Origin: Ardenticatenaceae bacterium
GTDB lineage: Bacteria > Chloroflexota > Anaerolineae > Promineifilales > Promineifilaceae
DNA length: 64,000 nucleotides
Assembly: GCA_020634235.1 (NCBI GenBank)
Contig: JACKCB010000004.1
Coordinates: forward strand, 1-64,000
Direction: 5' to 3'
Shown here: in pieces, positions 51,459-60,222 of the stretch
Numbering within the stretch: the first letter of the stretch is position 1
How the letters are laid out: every line of letters starts with the position of its first letter
Notes under the pieces: generated by a model
Databases searched by the model: none
Told to the model about the DNA's origin: nothing
What the model saw: only the letters and a program-made list of their open reading frames with translations
Program-made: the position numbers and the translations under genes

Positions 51459-54400
51459 TCAGCCAGTCAATCCGTCAGTTGGCTGGCCGACCAACTGCCT
51501 GACAAGGGAATCCAGGGTCAGCGCTTCCGCAGCCGCTGCCGCCTCAGCCATCACCTGCGGCGGCAGTTCGGCCTGCAGCTCATCCAGCAGCCTCTGCGCA
51601 TTTTGCCGGGTGGTCCCGCCCGTTGCCGGGTGCTGCAAGATAAAGGCCAGCAGCAGCGCCGCCTGCGCCAGATTGCCGCCGCTAATCTCCATTTCCGCCA
51701 GCTCAGCAACCCCAGAAGTCGCAATATTGGCCGCGCCGATCTCTTGCGACAGCAGCAGGCAATCGCAAAGATGGCGGCGCGCGGCACGCCGTTTGCCCAA
51801 CTTGTGGTAAATCATGCCCATAACGCCCAACCCGGCCGCCATGCCATGCTTCTGCCCCTGCTTCTCCAGCAAGGCATACGCCTGCTGGATATTTTCAAGC
51901 GCCTCGTCATACTGCCCCAGGCCATGCAGCGCCATGGCGATGTTGAAAATGACGTTGGCCAACCCCATTTCGTGGTCGTGTTCCCTAAAACCCTGCTGCG
52001 CCAGCCGCCACTGGCGAATAGCCTCGGGGTAATTCTTCTGGCGGTTGGCAATGATAGCCATGTTCCCGTGCAAAACCGCCACGCGCAGCGTATTTCCCAG
52101 CGATTCGGCCAGGGCCATCGCTTCTTCGAAGTAGGCGCGCGCCGGCTCAAATTCGGCATCGTTAACACACAGAATTCCCAGGGCGTTTAGGATGGGTAGC
52201 AGTTGGTCTGGTGTACCCTGTGCCCGGCAAAGCTGGTGCGCTTCCTCCAAATAACGCCGGGCGATGTCGCGCCGGCCCTGATGATCGGTCACCACGCCCA
52301 GCACGCGCAGGCAGGTGATGCGCGTTGCCGTGAGCTGGTACTGGCGGGTGCGCGCTTCCGCTTCCCGCAAAACGGCCTCCGCTTCCGGCAGCCGGCCGGT
52401 CTGCTCCCAGAAGTAGCCCAGCTCTACTTGCATCTGGGCGATGAGCGCTTCGCGGGCATCCGTGGCCGGCTGGGCCAGGACCCTTTGCAAGCTCTCCTCA
52501 AAGAACAGCCCCCCCTCCAGCGGGCGGCCACGGCTGGCAAAGAAGCGTCCGGTACCGCCCGCCAGTTGGCTGAGGATGGCCATGTCCATATGGGCCATGG
52601 CCCACTGCCAGGCCACGCGGATATTCTCCAGGTCTGCGCCAATGGCGGCCAGCAGGGCGGGCGCATCGCTCTCCTTAAGGGCAGCTTCGTGCGTGTATAC
52701 CAGGTGGGCAAAGAAGCGGGCATGGGCGGCTTCGGTTTCTGCTTTTTCCCCCGGCCGGGTCGCCAACTGCTCCTGTGCAAACTGCAGCAGCAGCGGATGG
52801 CGCCGAAAACGCTGATCCTCATCCCGCCGCAAAAAAGAGCGGTCGACCAGCATCATAAGCTGGGGCAGCGAGCCACCAACCACCGCCTGCGCCGCCGCCG
52901 CCGTAAACCCCCCGCGGAAAACAGCCAGCCTGCGCAGCAGCGTCTGCTCATCGGCCGCCAACAGCCGCCAGGAAGACTCAATCACGGCGTGCAGACTGCG
53001 GTGGCGCTGTGGCACGTCATGCAACGTCGTGGCCAGCGAACCCAGACCACGCTGAAGCTCAGCCACAATCTCGTTCACGTCAAGCACACGCGTCCAGGCG
53101 GCCGCCAACTCCAGCGCCAGCGGCAGCCCGCCTACCAGTTGACAAAGCCGCACCACCGCCGCCGCCTGCGCCTCCAGGTCAAAAGCGGCCCGGACGCGGC
53201 GCGCGCGGTTGGCAAACAACGCCACCGCCGCAAATTGCGCCACCGGGGTCGGGGCAGCCTCAGCGGCACCGGGCGAATCAGCCGCGGCCGGCACCGGTAG
53301 CCCATAAAGGTCCAACAAGGTTTCAGCATGCAGGTGCAGCCGCTCGCGGCTGGTCACAATGAGGCGCAGCTCTGGCGCCGACTGGGTCAGCAGGCTGATG
53401 AAGTCGCGCAGCTCCGGGCTGAGCAGATGCTCCAAATTGTCCAGCACCAGCAGCATCTCCAGCGACCGGAGATGGTTGAGCAGTTGGGTGTGCAGTCCTT
53501 CCCGGCCGGACAGCGTGTAGCCTATCGTCTCGGCCACCGCCGCTGCCACCTCGTTCAGATTCTGCGAAGACACCAGCGACACCAGCCAGACGCCGTTGGC
53601 AAACTCACCCTGGTGCGCTCGGGCCGCTTCCTGGGCCAGCCGGGTCTTCCCCATCCCGCCCGGTCCAAGGATCGTAAGCAGGTGGTTATCTGGCTGTGCC
53701 AGCCAGTCACTAATCTGCGCCAGCTCAGCTTCGCGCCCAATGAAAGCGGTGGTGGGCACAGGCAGGTTGTGCAAGGGGGCACGCGGGATGCGGCGCACCG
53801 GCAGCCGGGCAACCGTGTCTTCCCCGGTTATCTTGCCCGACACAATCTGGTCATAGAGCGCCGTTGTCGCCTGGTCTGGGGCCACGCCCAGCTCTTCGGC
53901 CAGGATGGCCACGCACTGGTTGTATTGGGTCAGCGCGGCCGGGCGCTGGTCGTCCAGCAGGTACAACTGCATGAGCTGCCGGTGGGTCTCCTCGCGCAGC
54001 GGATCGAGGGCCAGGAGCTGCTGGGCGCAGCGGATACCCTCGCCAAACTGGCTGCGCTGCCGGTAGAAGCGGATCAAGTCGGCCAGGGCGTCGAGCATTT
54101 GCTGGCGCAGACGCTCTTGCTCTAGCAGCACCCAGGCCTCAAATTCTGGCGCATTGCGGATGGTGAAACCGGCCAGGAAATCCCCCTTGTAAAGGGCCAC
54201 GGCCATGGCCAGTTGCCCCGCTCCCGTCCGGCCAAGCTGGCCGCTGCGCTGCTGCTGCCGTCGCGCCTGGGCAACCGCCTGCTGAAAGAGAGCGGTGTCC
54301 AGTTGAAAATCCGCTTCGGAATTGAAGGCAACGGTGTGTCGCTCAACAATGAGGTAGGCGTCTAGCTGCTTGCGCAAACTGGTGAGCACGACGCTGAGGT

Positions 54401-54596
54401 TCGCCCTGGCCCGGTTCTGGTCGTTGTCGGGCCAGAGGAGCGTGGCCAGTGTCTCGCGCGATTGGGGGTGGGGTTGGCAGGCAAGGTAAATGAACAGCGC
54501 TTCCGCTTTGCGCGAGGCAAACCCGGTTACAACTGTTCCTTTGTACTCAATTATCAGCCCCCCCAGCAGTGAAATGGTTAACTCAGGCTGATTCAT
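51459..54596 (-). CDS. SARP/BTAD-type regulator with NTPase and TPR domains
   Basis: 1045 residues. N-terminal winged-helix DNA-binding domain (ISLLGGLIIEYKG, LATLLWPD, RANLSVVLTSLRKQL), BTAD helices to about 250, an NTPase domain with Walker A GPGGMGKTRLAQEAA near 313 and LLVLDNLEHL as Walker B, and TPR repeats from about 700 to 1000. This is the AfsR/large SARP plan: ATP-dependent activators sensing a ligand through the TPRs. Last gene of the carbohydrate operon (14 bases after GH42), so likely its regulator. Confidence 0.9.
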   Translation of the reverse strand: MNQPELTISLLGGLIIEYKGTVVTGFASRKAEALFIYLACQPHPQSRETLATLLWPDNDQNRARANLSVVLTSLRKQLDAYLIVERHTVAFNSEADFQLDTALFQQAVAQARRQQQRSGQLGRTGAGQLAMAVALYKGDFLAGFTIRNAPEFEAWVLLEQERLRQQMLDALADLIRFYRQRSQFGEGIRCAQQLLALDPLREETHRQLMQLYLLDDQRPAALTQYNQCVAILAEELGVAPDQATTALYDQIVSGKITGEDTVARLPVRRIPRAPLHNLPVPTTAFIGREAELAQISDWLAQPDNHLLTILGPGGMGKTRLAQEAARAHQGEFANGVWLVSLVSSQNLNEVAAAVAETIGYTLSGREGLHTQLLNHLRSLEMLLVLDNLEHLLSPELRDFISLLTQSAPELRLIVTSRERLHLHAETLLDLYGLPVPAAADSPGAAEAAPTPVAQFAAVALFANRARRVRAAFDLEAQAAAVVRLCQLVGGLPLALELAAAWTRVLDVNEIVAELQRGLGSLATTLHDVPQRHRSLHAVIESSWRLLAADEQTLLRRLAVFRGGFTAAAAQAVVGGSLPQLMMLVDRSFLRRDEDQRFRRHPLLLQFAQEQLATRPGEKAETEAAHARFFAHLVYTHEAALKESDAPALLAAIGADLENIRVAWQWAMAHMDMAILSQLAGGTGRFFASRGRPLEGGLFFEESLQRVLAQPATDAREALIAQMQVELGYFWEQTGRLPEAEAVLREAEARTRQYQLTATRITCLRVLGVVTDHQGRRDIARRYLEEAHQLCRAQGTPDQLLPILNALGILCVNDAEFEPARAYFEEAMALAESLGNTLRVAVLHGNMAIIANRQKNYPEAIRQWRLAQQGFREHDHEMGLANVIFNIAMALHGLGQYDEALENIQQAYALLEKQGQKHGMAAGLGVMGMIYHKLGKRRAARRHLCDCLLLSQEIGAANIATSGVAELAEMEISGGNLAQAALLLAFILQHPATGGTTRQNAQRLLDELQAELPPQVMAEAAAAAEALTLDSLVRQLVGQPTDGLTG

Positions 54597-54610
54597 GAAG
54601 CGACCACCGG

Positions 54611-56629
54611 CTATCTATCTGGCTGTTCCGCTATGCCAACCCAGACATCGCGCGGGGCGACGGTGATGGTGTACCCGGCCGGGGTGGCAGTCAGCGGCCG
54701 GTCGGTAAAGTTTAGCAGAAAAATGAATTGTGCGCGCCGCAAAGCCAGCAAACCCGGCGGCAAATCGCTGGCAATCGGCTGGAGGCCGGTCTGGCTGGCC
54801 AGGTAGGCCAGCAGGGTGCGCGCCTGCCCGGCCGGGGGGTACCAACCCAGGTAATACACCCGGCCGGGACCCCGCTCATTCATCGTCAGCGCGGCCCCGC
54901 CGCCGGCATAGCGGACCAGGACCTGGGCCTTGCCCGGCCGCAAACGCTCCACCCAGAACCCGGCCGGGTCCTCACCCAGGGCCGCCAGCGCGGGCGTCTC
55001 CGCCACCAACGGCCAGCCCACCTCCGGCGGCAGCGACTGCCAATCGGTCACCGTGGCCCCCACCAGGTGCTGCAGCTCGCCCGGCAGCGGATCGGCCGTC
55101 ACCAGGTTGCTGGGCGTCTTGAAACCGGAGCGCACCCCCAGCAGCAGCGTGCCCCCGCCGGCCACGTAATCAGCCAGCCGCCCGGCCAGCGCCTCGCCGG
55201 CCAGGTGCGCGGTAGGGGCAATGAGCAGGCGGTAGGGGGAGAGGTCCCCGGCCGGGGAGACCAGGTCCACCGGAATGCCCAGCCGCTGCAGCGCCTCGTA
55301 GTAGACAAACAGGTGGCGCAGGTAGCCAAAGTCGGCCCGGTGGGGCTGCAATTGCAGTGCCCACAGGTCGGCAAAATCAAAGAGAAGCCCCACCCCGGCC
55401 GGGGGGCAAGGCGCGGCCATCACCTCATCCAGCAGGGCGCGCTCCGCTTCCAGCCGCAGATGATCGCCATAACCCACATCGGGCGAACCATCGTGATGCA
55501 GCAGGCCAGAATGGTACTGCTCGTGGGCAAAGCGGGTAGCCCGCCAACGAAAATAGAGCACCGCCGCCGCTCCCTCGGCCACGGCGTGCCAGGCCCACAA
55601 GCGCGAGCTGCCCGGCCGGACGCCAGGATTCACGTCCCCCCAGTTGATCTGGCCGCATTGCTGCTCCATCACCCAGAAGGGGCGCTGCTTCAGGCTGCGG
55701 GTCAGGGCGTGGGCCAGGCTGGTGATGATAGGCTCGCCCACGTCGTAGGCGTAGGTGGGGTCGTTGCGGCGGCTGTCCCGGCCGGGGGCATAGAGCCGCG
55801 GCCGCCAGCGTTCCGGGTTGCCGGTGGGGTAATTGTCCCAGCTCACCAGGTCCAGCGGCGCCGCCAGGTCGTACTGGTCCAGGTCCGGGAAAAGCCCCAT
55901 GAAGTTGGTGGTCACTACCCGGCCGGGGGCATAGCGGCGCACCAGGTCAATTTGCAACTGCTGGTAAGCCACCCAGGCATCCGACGAAAAGCGGAAATAA
56001 TCCAGCTCATGGCTGGGGCTGCGCTTGTCCACCCGCGCGCCGGGCGGGGCAATCTGCGCCCAATCGCTGTAGGTTTGCGACCAGAAAACATTGCCCCACG
56101 CCTCGTTCAGCGCCGCCAGCGAGCCGTATCGGGCCTGCAGCCAGCGGCGAAAGGCCGCGGCGCACCAGTCGCAGTAACAGCGCGCCGTCTGGCCACCGCC
56201 AAACTCATTGTCAATCTGCCAGCCCACCACCGCCGGGTGCGCCCCATAGCGCCCCAGCATGGCCGTGACGATGCCGGCGCTGTAAGCCTGGTAGGTGGGG
56301 CTGTTGGGGCAGTAGTGGCGGCGCGTGCCGTGGTCGCGCGGCCGGCCGTTGGCATCCACCCGCAAGATGTCGGGGTAGGCCCGGGTGAGCCAGGCCGGTG
56401 GGGTGGCCGTGGGCGTGCCTAGAATGAGCTGCAAGCCGGCGCCGGCCAGGGTCTCAATCGCCCGGTCGAGCCAATCCCAGGCATACTGCCCTTCGGCCGG
56501 TTCCATGTTGGCCCAGGCAAATTCGCCGATGCGCACCAGCGTCAGCCCGGCCGCGCGCATCATCTGCGCATCCACCGTCCAACGGGCCGGCGGCCAATGT
56601 TCCGGATAGTAGCAAACGCCAAAACTCAT
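54611..56629 (-). CDS. GH42 beta-galactosidase
   Basis: 672 residues. Starts FGVCYYPEHWPPARW, then VRIGEFAWANMEPAEGQYAW; acid/base Glu in GWQIDNEFGGG near 147 and nucleophile Glu in WVMEQQCGQINW near 318. A C-terminal trimerisation and beta domain follow. Possible zinc-site cysteines in RCYCDWC. No signal peptide: cytoplasmic hydrolysis of imported beta-galactosides. Spacing to neighbours is 9-14 bases, one operon. Confidence 0.94.
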   Translation of the reverse strand: MSFGVCYYPEHWPPARWTVDAQMMRAAGLTLVRIGEFAWANMEPAEGQYAWDWLDRAIETLAGAGLQLILGTPTATPPAWLTRAYPDILRVDANGRPRDHGTRRHYCPNSPTYQAYSAGIVTAMLGRYGAHPAVVGWQIDNEFGGGQTARCYCDWCAAAFRRWLQARYGSLAALNEAWGNVFWSQTYSDWAQIAPPGARVDKRSPSHELDYFRFSSDAWVAYQQLQIDLVRRYAPGRVVTTNFMGLFPDLDQYDLAAPLDLVSWDNYPTGNPERWRPRLYAPGRDSRRNDPTYAYDVGEPIITSLAHALTRSLKQRPFWVMEQQCGQINWGDVNPGVRPGSSRLWAWHAVAEGAAAVLYFRWRATRFAHEQYHSGLLHHDGSPDVGYGDHLRLEAERALLDEVMAAPCPPAGVGLLFDFADLWALQLQPHRADFGYLRHLFVYYEALQRLGIPVDLVSPAGDLSPYRLLIAPTAHLAGEALAGRLADYVAGGGTLLLGVRSGFKTPSNLVTADPLPGELQHLVGATVTDWQSLPPEVGWPLVAETPALAALGEDPAGFWVERLRPGKAQVLVRYAGGGAALTMNERGPGRVYYLGWYPPAGQARTLLAYLASQTGLQPIASDLPPGLLALRRAQFIFLLNFTDRPLTATPAGYTITVAPRDVWVGIAEQPDR

Positions 56630-56638
56630 GTTTCAACC

Positions 56639-58153
56639 TCACGCTCTGGCTCTATCCCCCCACTGCTGGACGAGGGCCACGGCCTGCTGCCAGTGTTCAT
56701 AGCCGCGGTCACGCTGTTCGCTGCCCCGGCCGGGTGGGTCGAACTGGGTGTGGGAACCGGGCAAGGGGGGCAGATCGGCCGGGGTGGCCCAGAAGCCGGC
56801 CCCCAGCCCGGCCAGCAAGCCGGCGGCCCAGGCCGTTGTCTCGGTGAAGGTGGGGCGCAAAATGGGAATCCCCAGCAAATCGGCCTGAATCTGGCAGGCC
56901 AGGTCGCTGGCCGAGACGCCGCCGCCCACCAGCAGCCGGTCCACGGTCACGTCGGCCTCGGTCATAATCGTTTCCAGGATAGCCCGAATCTGGTAGCCAA
57001 TCGACTCGAAAAAGGCGCGGGCAATGTGGCCGCGGTGGTGGCCCAGGGTTAGCCCCAGCATGGTCGCCCGCGCCTTGGGGTCGTTGTAGGGCACTTCCAG
57101 GCCGGTAAAGGCGGGCACGTAAACCACGCCGCCGGCGTCGGGCACACTGGCGGCCAGTTGGTCCATCTCGCTGTATTCATCGAAGAGGCGGGCGTTATCG
57201 CGCATCCAGCGAATGGCCGCGCCGGTGACGGTGGTGGGTGCTTCCAGGCAGTAGGTTTGCTGCTGGCCCAGGTGCCAGGCATAGTAAACGTTGATCCGCT
57301 CCTGGCTGGGTGCCCGTTCGCCCAGGAAGACTTTGACAAAGGAGGCGGTGCCGTGGGTGCATTCGGCGGCACCAGGGTAACGGCAGCCGTGGCCAAAGAG
57401 GGCCGATTGCTGGTCGCCCAGCATGGCCAGGACGGGCACGTCGGCGCTGGCCCCGGCCGGGTCGCTCACGCGCAGGGTGCCAAAGTGGTGGATGGTGGGC
57501 ACGGCGGCGGGCAGCGGCCCGGCCGGGACCCCCAACCAGTCCAGCCAGTCGGCCCAATACGCCCCGGCGCGGAAATCGTACAGACCCATGGCCTGGACTA
57601 ACGAGGTGTCCATCTGGTGCCCGGCCGGGTGGCCCAGGGCGGTGAGCAGCCAGGCGGTAGAGAGACCCAGGCGCAGGTGGCCCGCCTGGGCCGCGGCAGC
57701 CACGGCCGGGTCGTGGCGCATACGCCAGGCCAGGTGCAGGGCGCTCATGTAGGGGCCGGGGGCATAACCCAGGCGGTGGCGGGTCTCCCCGGCCGGGGGC
57801 CAGGTGGCCAGCTCATCCAGCAGCGGCAGCGTGCGCAAATCTTGCCAGGTGATGGCATTGGCCAATGGCTGCCCGGTGCGCGCATCCCAGACAAAGTCCG
57901 TGTTGCGCTGGCTGGTCAGGCCACAGGCGGCAATCTCATCCGGCCGGCAGCCCGCTCGCCCAATGGCCTCGGCAATCGCTTCGGCCACCCCCTCGGCCAC
58001 AGCCTGCGGGTCCTGCTCTACCCAATCCGGCCGGGAATACAAGCGGGTTAGCGGGCGGTAGGCATAGCCGCGCACCTGCCCGGCATCATCCAGGATCAGC
58101 GCCCGGCTGCCGCTGGTCCCCTGGTCCACACCCAACAGAAATGACTTCGTCAT
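56639..58153 (-). CDS. FGGY-family carbohydrate kinase (glycerol-kinase-like)
   Basis: 504 residues. N-terminal phosphate loop GVDQGTSGSRALI, QRNTDFVWD, middle ATP motif MLGDQQSALFGHG and C-terminal GGGVSASDLACQIQADLLGIPI. Closest in pattern to glycerol kinase, though xylulose or other sugar kinases of FGGY share it. Phosphorylates a sugar or polyol taken up by the operon's ABC transporter. Confidence 0.88.
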   Translation of the reverse strand: MTKSFLLGVDQGTSGSRALILDDAGQVRGYAYRPLTRLYSRPDWVEQDPQAVAEGVAEAIAEAIGRAGCRPDEIAACGLTSQRNTDFVWDARTGQPLANAITWQDLRTLPLLDELATWPPAGETRHRLGYAPGPYMSALHLAWRMRHDPAVAAAAQAGHLRLGLSTAWLLTALGHPAGHQMDTSLVQAMGLYDFRAGAYWADWLDWLGVPAGPLPAAVPTIHHFGTLRVSDPAGASADVPVLAMLGDQQSALFGHGCRYPGAAECTHGTASFVKVFLGERAPSQERINVYYAWHLGQQQTYCLEAPTTVTGAAIRWMRDNARLFDEYSEMDQLAASVPDAGGVVYVPAFTGLEVPYNDPKARATMLGLTLGHHRGHIARAFFESIGYQIRAILETIMTEADVTVDRLLVGGGVSASDLACQIQADLLGIPILRPTFTETTAWAAGLLAGLGAGFWATPADLPPLPGSHTQFDPPGRGSEQRDRGYEHWQQAVALVQQWGDRARA

Positions 58154-58181
58154 AGGTCTTAATCTCGCACGGCGGGCGCGG

Positions 58182-58973
58182 TTACAAATCCGGCAGCAGG
58201 TCGCTGAGCTGGCGGATGACGTAGGTTGGTTGAATGGGGGAGTTGGCCAGCATCGCCGGCGTTGTAGCCCCCGTGAGCGTTAGTGTGCCGGCCATGCCGG
58301 CATTCAAGCCCAGCAGCACGTCCGTTTCCAGCCGGTCGCCGGTCATCAGGCAGCGGGCTGGCGGCAGGCGCAGCAGGGCCAGGATGGCCTCGGCCATGTA
58401 GACGGAGGGTTTGCCGACCACCGCCTCCACCTGGGTGTTGGTGCAGGCCTCGATGGCGGCGATCATGGCGGCGGCGTCGGGTTGGCCGCCGCCAGGTACG
58501 GGGCAGTAACGGTCGGCATTGGTGGCAAAGAAGCGCGCCCCGGCGCGGATGGCATCGAAGGCGATTTGCAGCTTGCGGTAGTCAAAAGTCCGGTCGAAGC
58601 TGGCGATGACGGCATCTACCTGGCGGGCATCGTCTACCAGGGTGAAGCCGGCCGCGGCCAGTTCGTCGCACAGGGAGGATTCGCCGACGACGAAGAGGCG
58701 GGCCTGGGGCAGGCGGCGGCGCAGGAAATCGACCATGACCAGGGAGGCGTTGATCACGTCCCCGGCCGGGGTGGGCAGCCCCAGTCTCGTCAGCTTCTGG
58801 GCGTAGTCGCTGCGCGTGCGCGTGGGATTATTGGAGAGGAACACCGTCCGTTTGCCCAGCGCCCGCAGCCGGGTGATTGTTTCCCCGGCGCTGGGCAGCA
58901 GGGCCTCGCCCAGGTAAACGGTGCCATCCAGGTCAAAGATGTAAGCGTCGTAATACTGCGTAGGCCGGTTCAT
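58182..58973 (-). CDS. HAD-superfamily (NagD-type) phosphatase
   Basis: 263 residues. Motif I YIFDLDGTVYLG, motif II FLSNNPTR, motif III Lys in VVGKPSVYM and motif IV MTGDRLETDVLLG, with a type IIA cap. NagD-type enzymes dephosphorylate sugar or glycerol phosphates. Beside a glycerol-like kinase it may balance a phosphorylated intermediate. Confidence 0.9.
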   Translation of the reverse strand: MNRPTQYYDAYIFDLDGTVYLGEALLPSAGETITRLRALGKRTVFLSNNPTRTRSDYAQKLTRLGLPTPAGDVINASLVMVDFLRRRLPQARLFVVGESSLCDELAAAGFTLVDDARQVDAVIASFDRTFDYRKLQIAFDAIRAGARFFATNADRYCPVPGGGQPDAAAMIAAIEACTNTQVEAVVGKPSVYMAEAILALLRLPPARCLMTGDRLETDVLLGLNAGMAGTLTLTGATTPAMLANSPIQPTYVIRQLSDLLPDL

Positions 58974-58994
58974 AGCAAGTCGTGGGCCAATGGC

Positions 58995-60212
58995 CTAGCC
59001 CTTCACGGCACTGCTGGTGGCGCTCTCCACAAAGAAGCGCTGCCCCAGAATGTAGATGATCATCGGCGGCAAGATGGCAATGGCCGCGCCGGCCAGGATG
59101 AGGTTGGGACTGTCCGATGCCCGGCCACGCAGCACGTTTAGCGACAGCGTGAGCACGTGGTTGTCCACGTTGCCGGTGTTGATGACCACCAGCGGCCAGA
59201 AGAAGCTGTTCCAGGCGTAGAGGAAGACGAAGGTGGTCAGGGTGGCCAGGGCAGGCGTGCTGGCCGGCAAAAAGATGCGCCACAGAATTTGCAGACGGGA
59301 AGCGCCATCGATGAGGGCCGCCTCTTCAATCTCGCGGGGAATGGTGATGAAGAACTGGCGCATGAGGAAGGTGCCGTAGGCGCTGAAGATCCAGGGCACG
59401 ATGAGGGCCACGATCTTGTCTACCCAGCCGATGGCCACCATGAGTTGGTACATGGGGGTGACCAGGACGACGAAGGGGATCATAATGGTGCCCAGGTAAA
59501 GGACGAAGAGGGCGTCCCGGCCGGGGAAGCGCAGCCGGGCAAAGGCATAGCCGCCCAACACCGACGTCGTCAGCGTGCCCAAGACCACCCCCAGCGTCAC
59601 CAGAATCGTGTTAGAGAGGCTGCGGTCCATGTTTTGCAGCGCCACCACGTCCCGGTAATTTTCCGGGTGGGCCGTCAGCCGTTCCACCGGCCGGCTCAGG
59701 CGCACATTTTGCAGCACCTCCACCGCGGGATCATTGGGGTCCACAAAGCGCCCCAGGGCTGTCTGCCCTACCTGGGCCACCTGCAGCGTCTGGCCATCCA
59801 CCGTAATTTCATACAGCGGGTACTCCTCCCCATCAATCGTCGCCATTTCCTGGTTCACAAAGCCGCCCACCGGCGTGGCCTCGGTCACGTCCACTTCATA
59901 CGTTTCCGTAGGGTCGTTGGGATTGGCATAGATGCCTACGCGGATGTTGCTCTGCACCAGGGCAAACTCCCGCTCCTGGCCATCAATCGTCACGTAGTAA
60001 AGCGGCAGCGGCTCGTCGCCGCCCAGGGCGTCGGTGGTCAACCCTTCGCGCGGCAGCAGGCGCGGCGGGTAGCGAAAAGAGTCTTTCGGCTCTTTTAGCG
60101 AGGTGGTGAGCATGTAGATAAAGGGAAAGAGCATGAAGAAGGCGATGACGCCCAGGACAATGTAGACTGCCAGATTACGAATGGTGATTAGTAACCGGTA
60201 AGAGGATAGCAT
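58995..60212 (-). CDS. Sugar ABC transporter permease (MalG-like) with periplasmic insert
   Basis: 405 residues. First helix LAVYIVLGVIAFFMLFPFIYM, then an unusual insert of about 130 residues (about 45-180) with two related sub-repeats (PLYYVTIDGQEREFALVQ; PLYEITVDGQTLQVAQVG), then five helices with the EAA loop EEAALIDGASRLQILWRIFL. The insert faces outside and may contact the solute-binding protein. Ten bases separate it from the partner permease. Confidence 0.9.
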   Translation of the reverse strand: MLSSYRLLITIRNLAVYIVLGVIAFFMLFPFIYMLTTSLKEPKDSFRYPPRLLPREGLTTDALGGDEPLPLYYVTIDGQEREFALVQSNIRVGIYANPNDPTETYEVDVTEATPVGGFVNQEMATIDGEEYPLYEITVDGQTLQVAQVGQTALGRFVDPNDPAVEVLQNVRLSRPVERLTAHPENYRDVVALQNMDRSLSNTILVTLGVVLGTLTTSVLGGYAFARLRFPGRDALFVLYLGTIMIPFVVLVTPMYQLMVAIGWVDKIVALIVPWIFSAYGTFLMRQFFITIPREIEEAALIDGASRLQILWRIFLPASTPALATLTTFVFLYAWNSFFWPLVVINTGNVDNHVLTLSLNVLRGRASDSPNLILAGAAIAILPPMIIYILGQRFFVESATSSAVKG

Positions 60213-60222
60213 TGTTGCCCCC

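Noticed and set aside
54728..56422. Plus-strand open frame of 564 codons
   Set aside because: Antisense to the GH42 gene, which has intact catalytic motifs; shadow frame.
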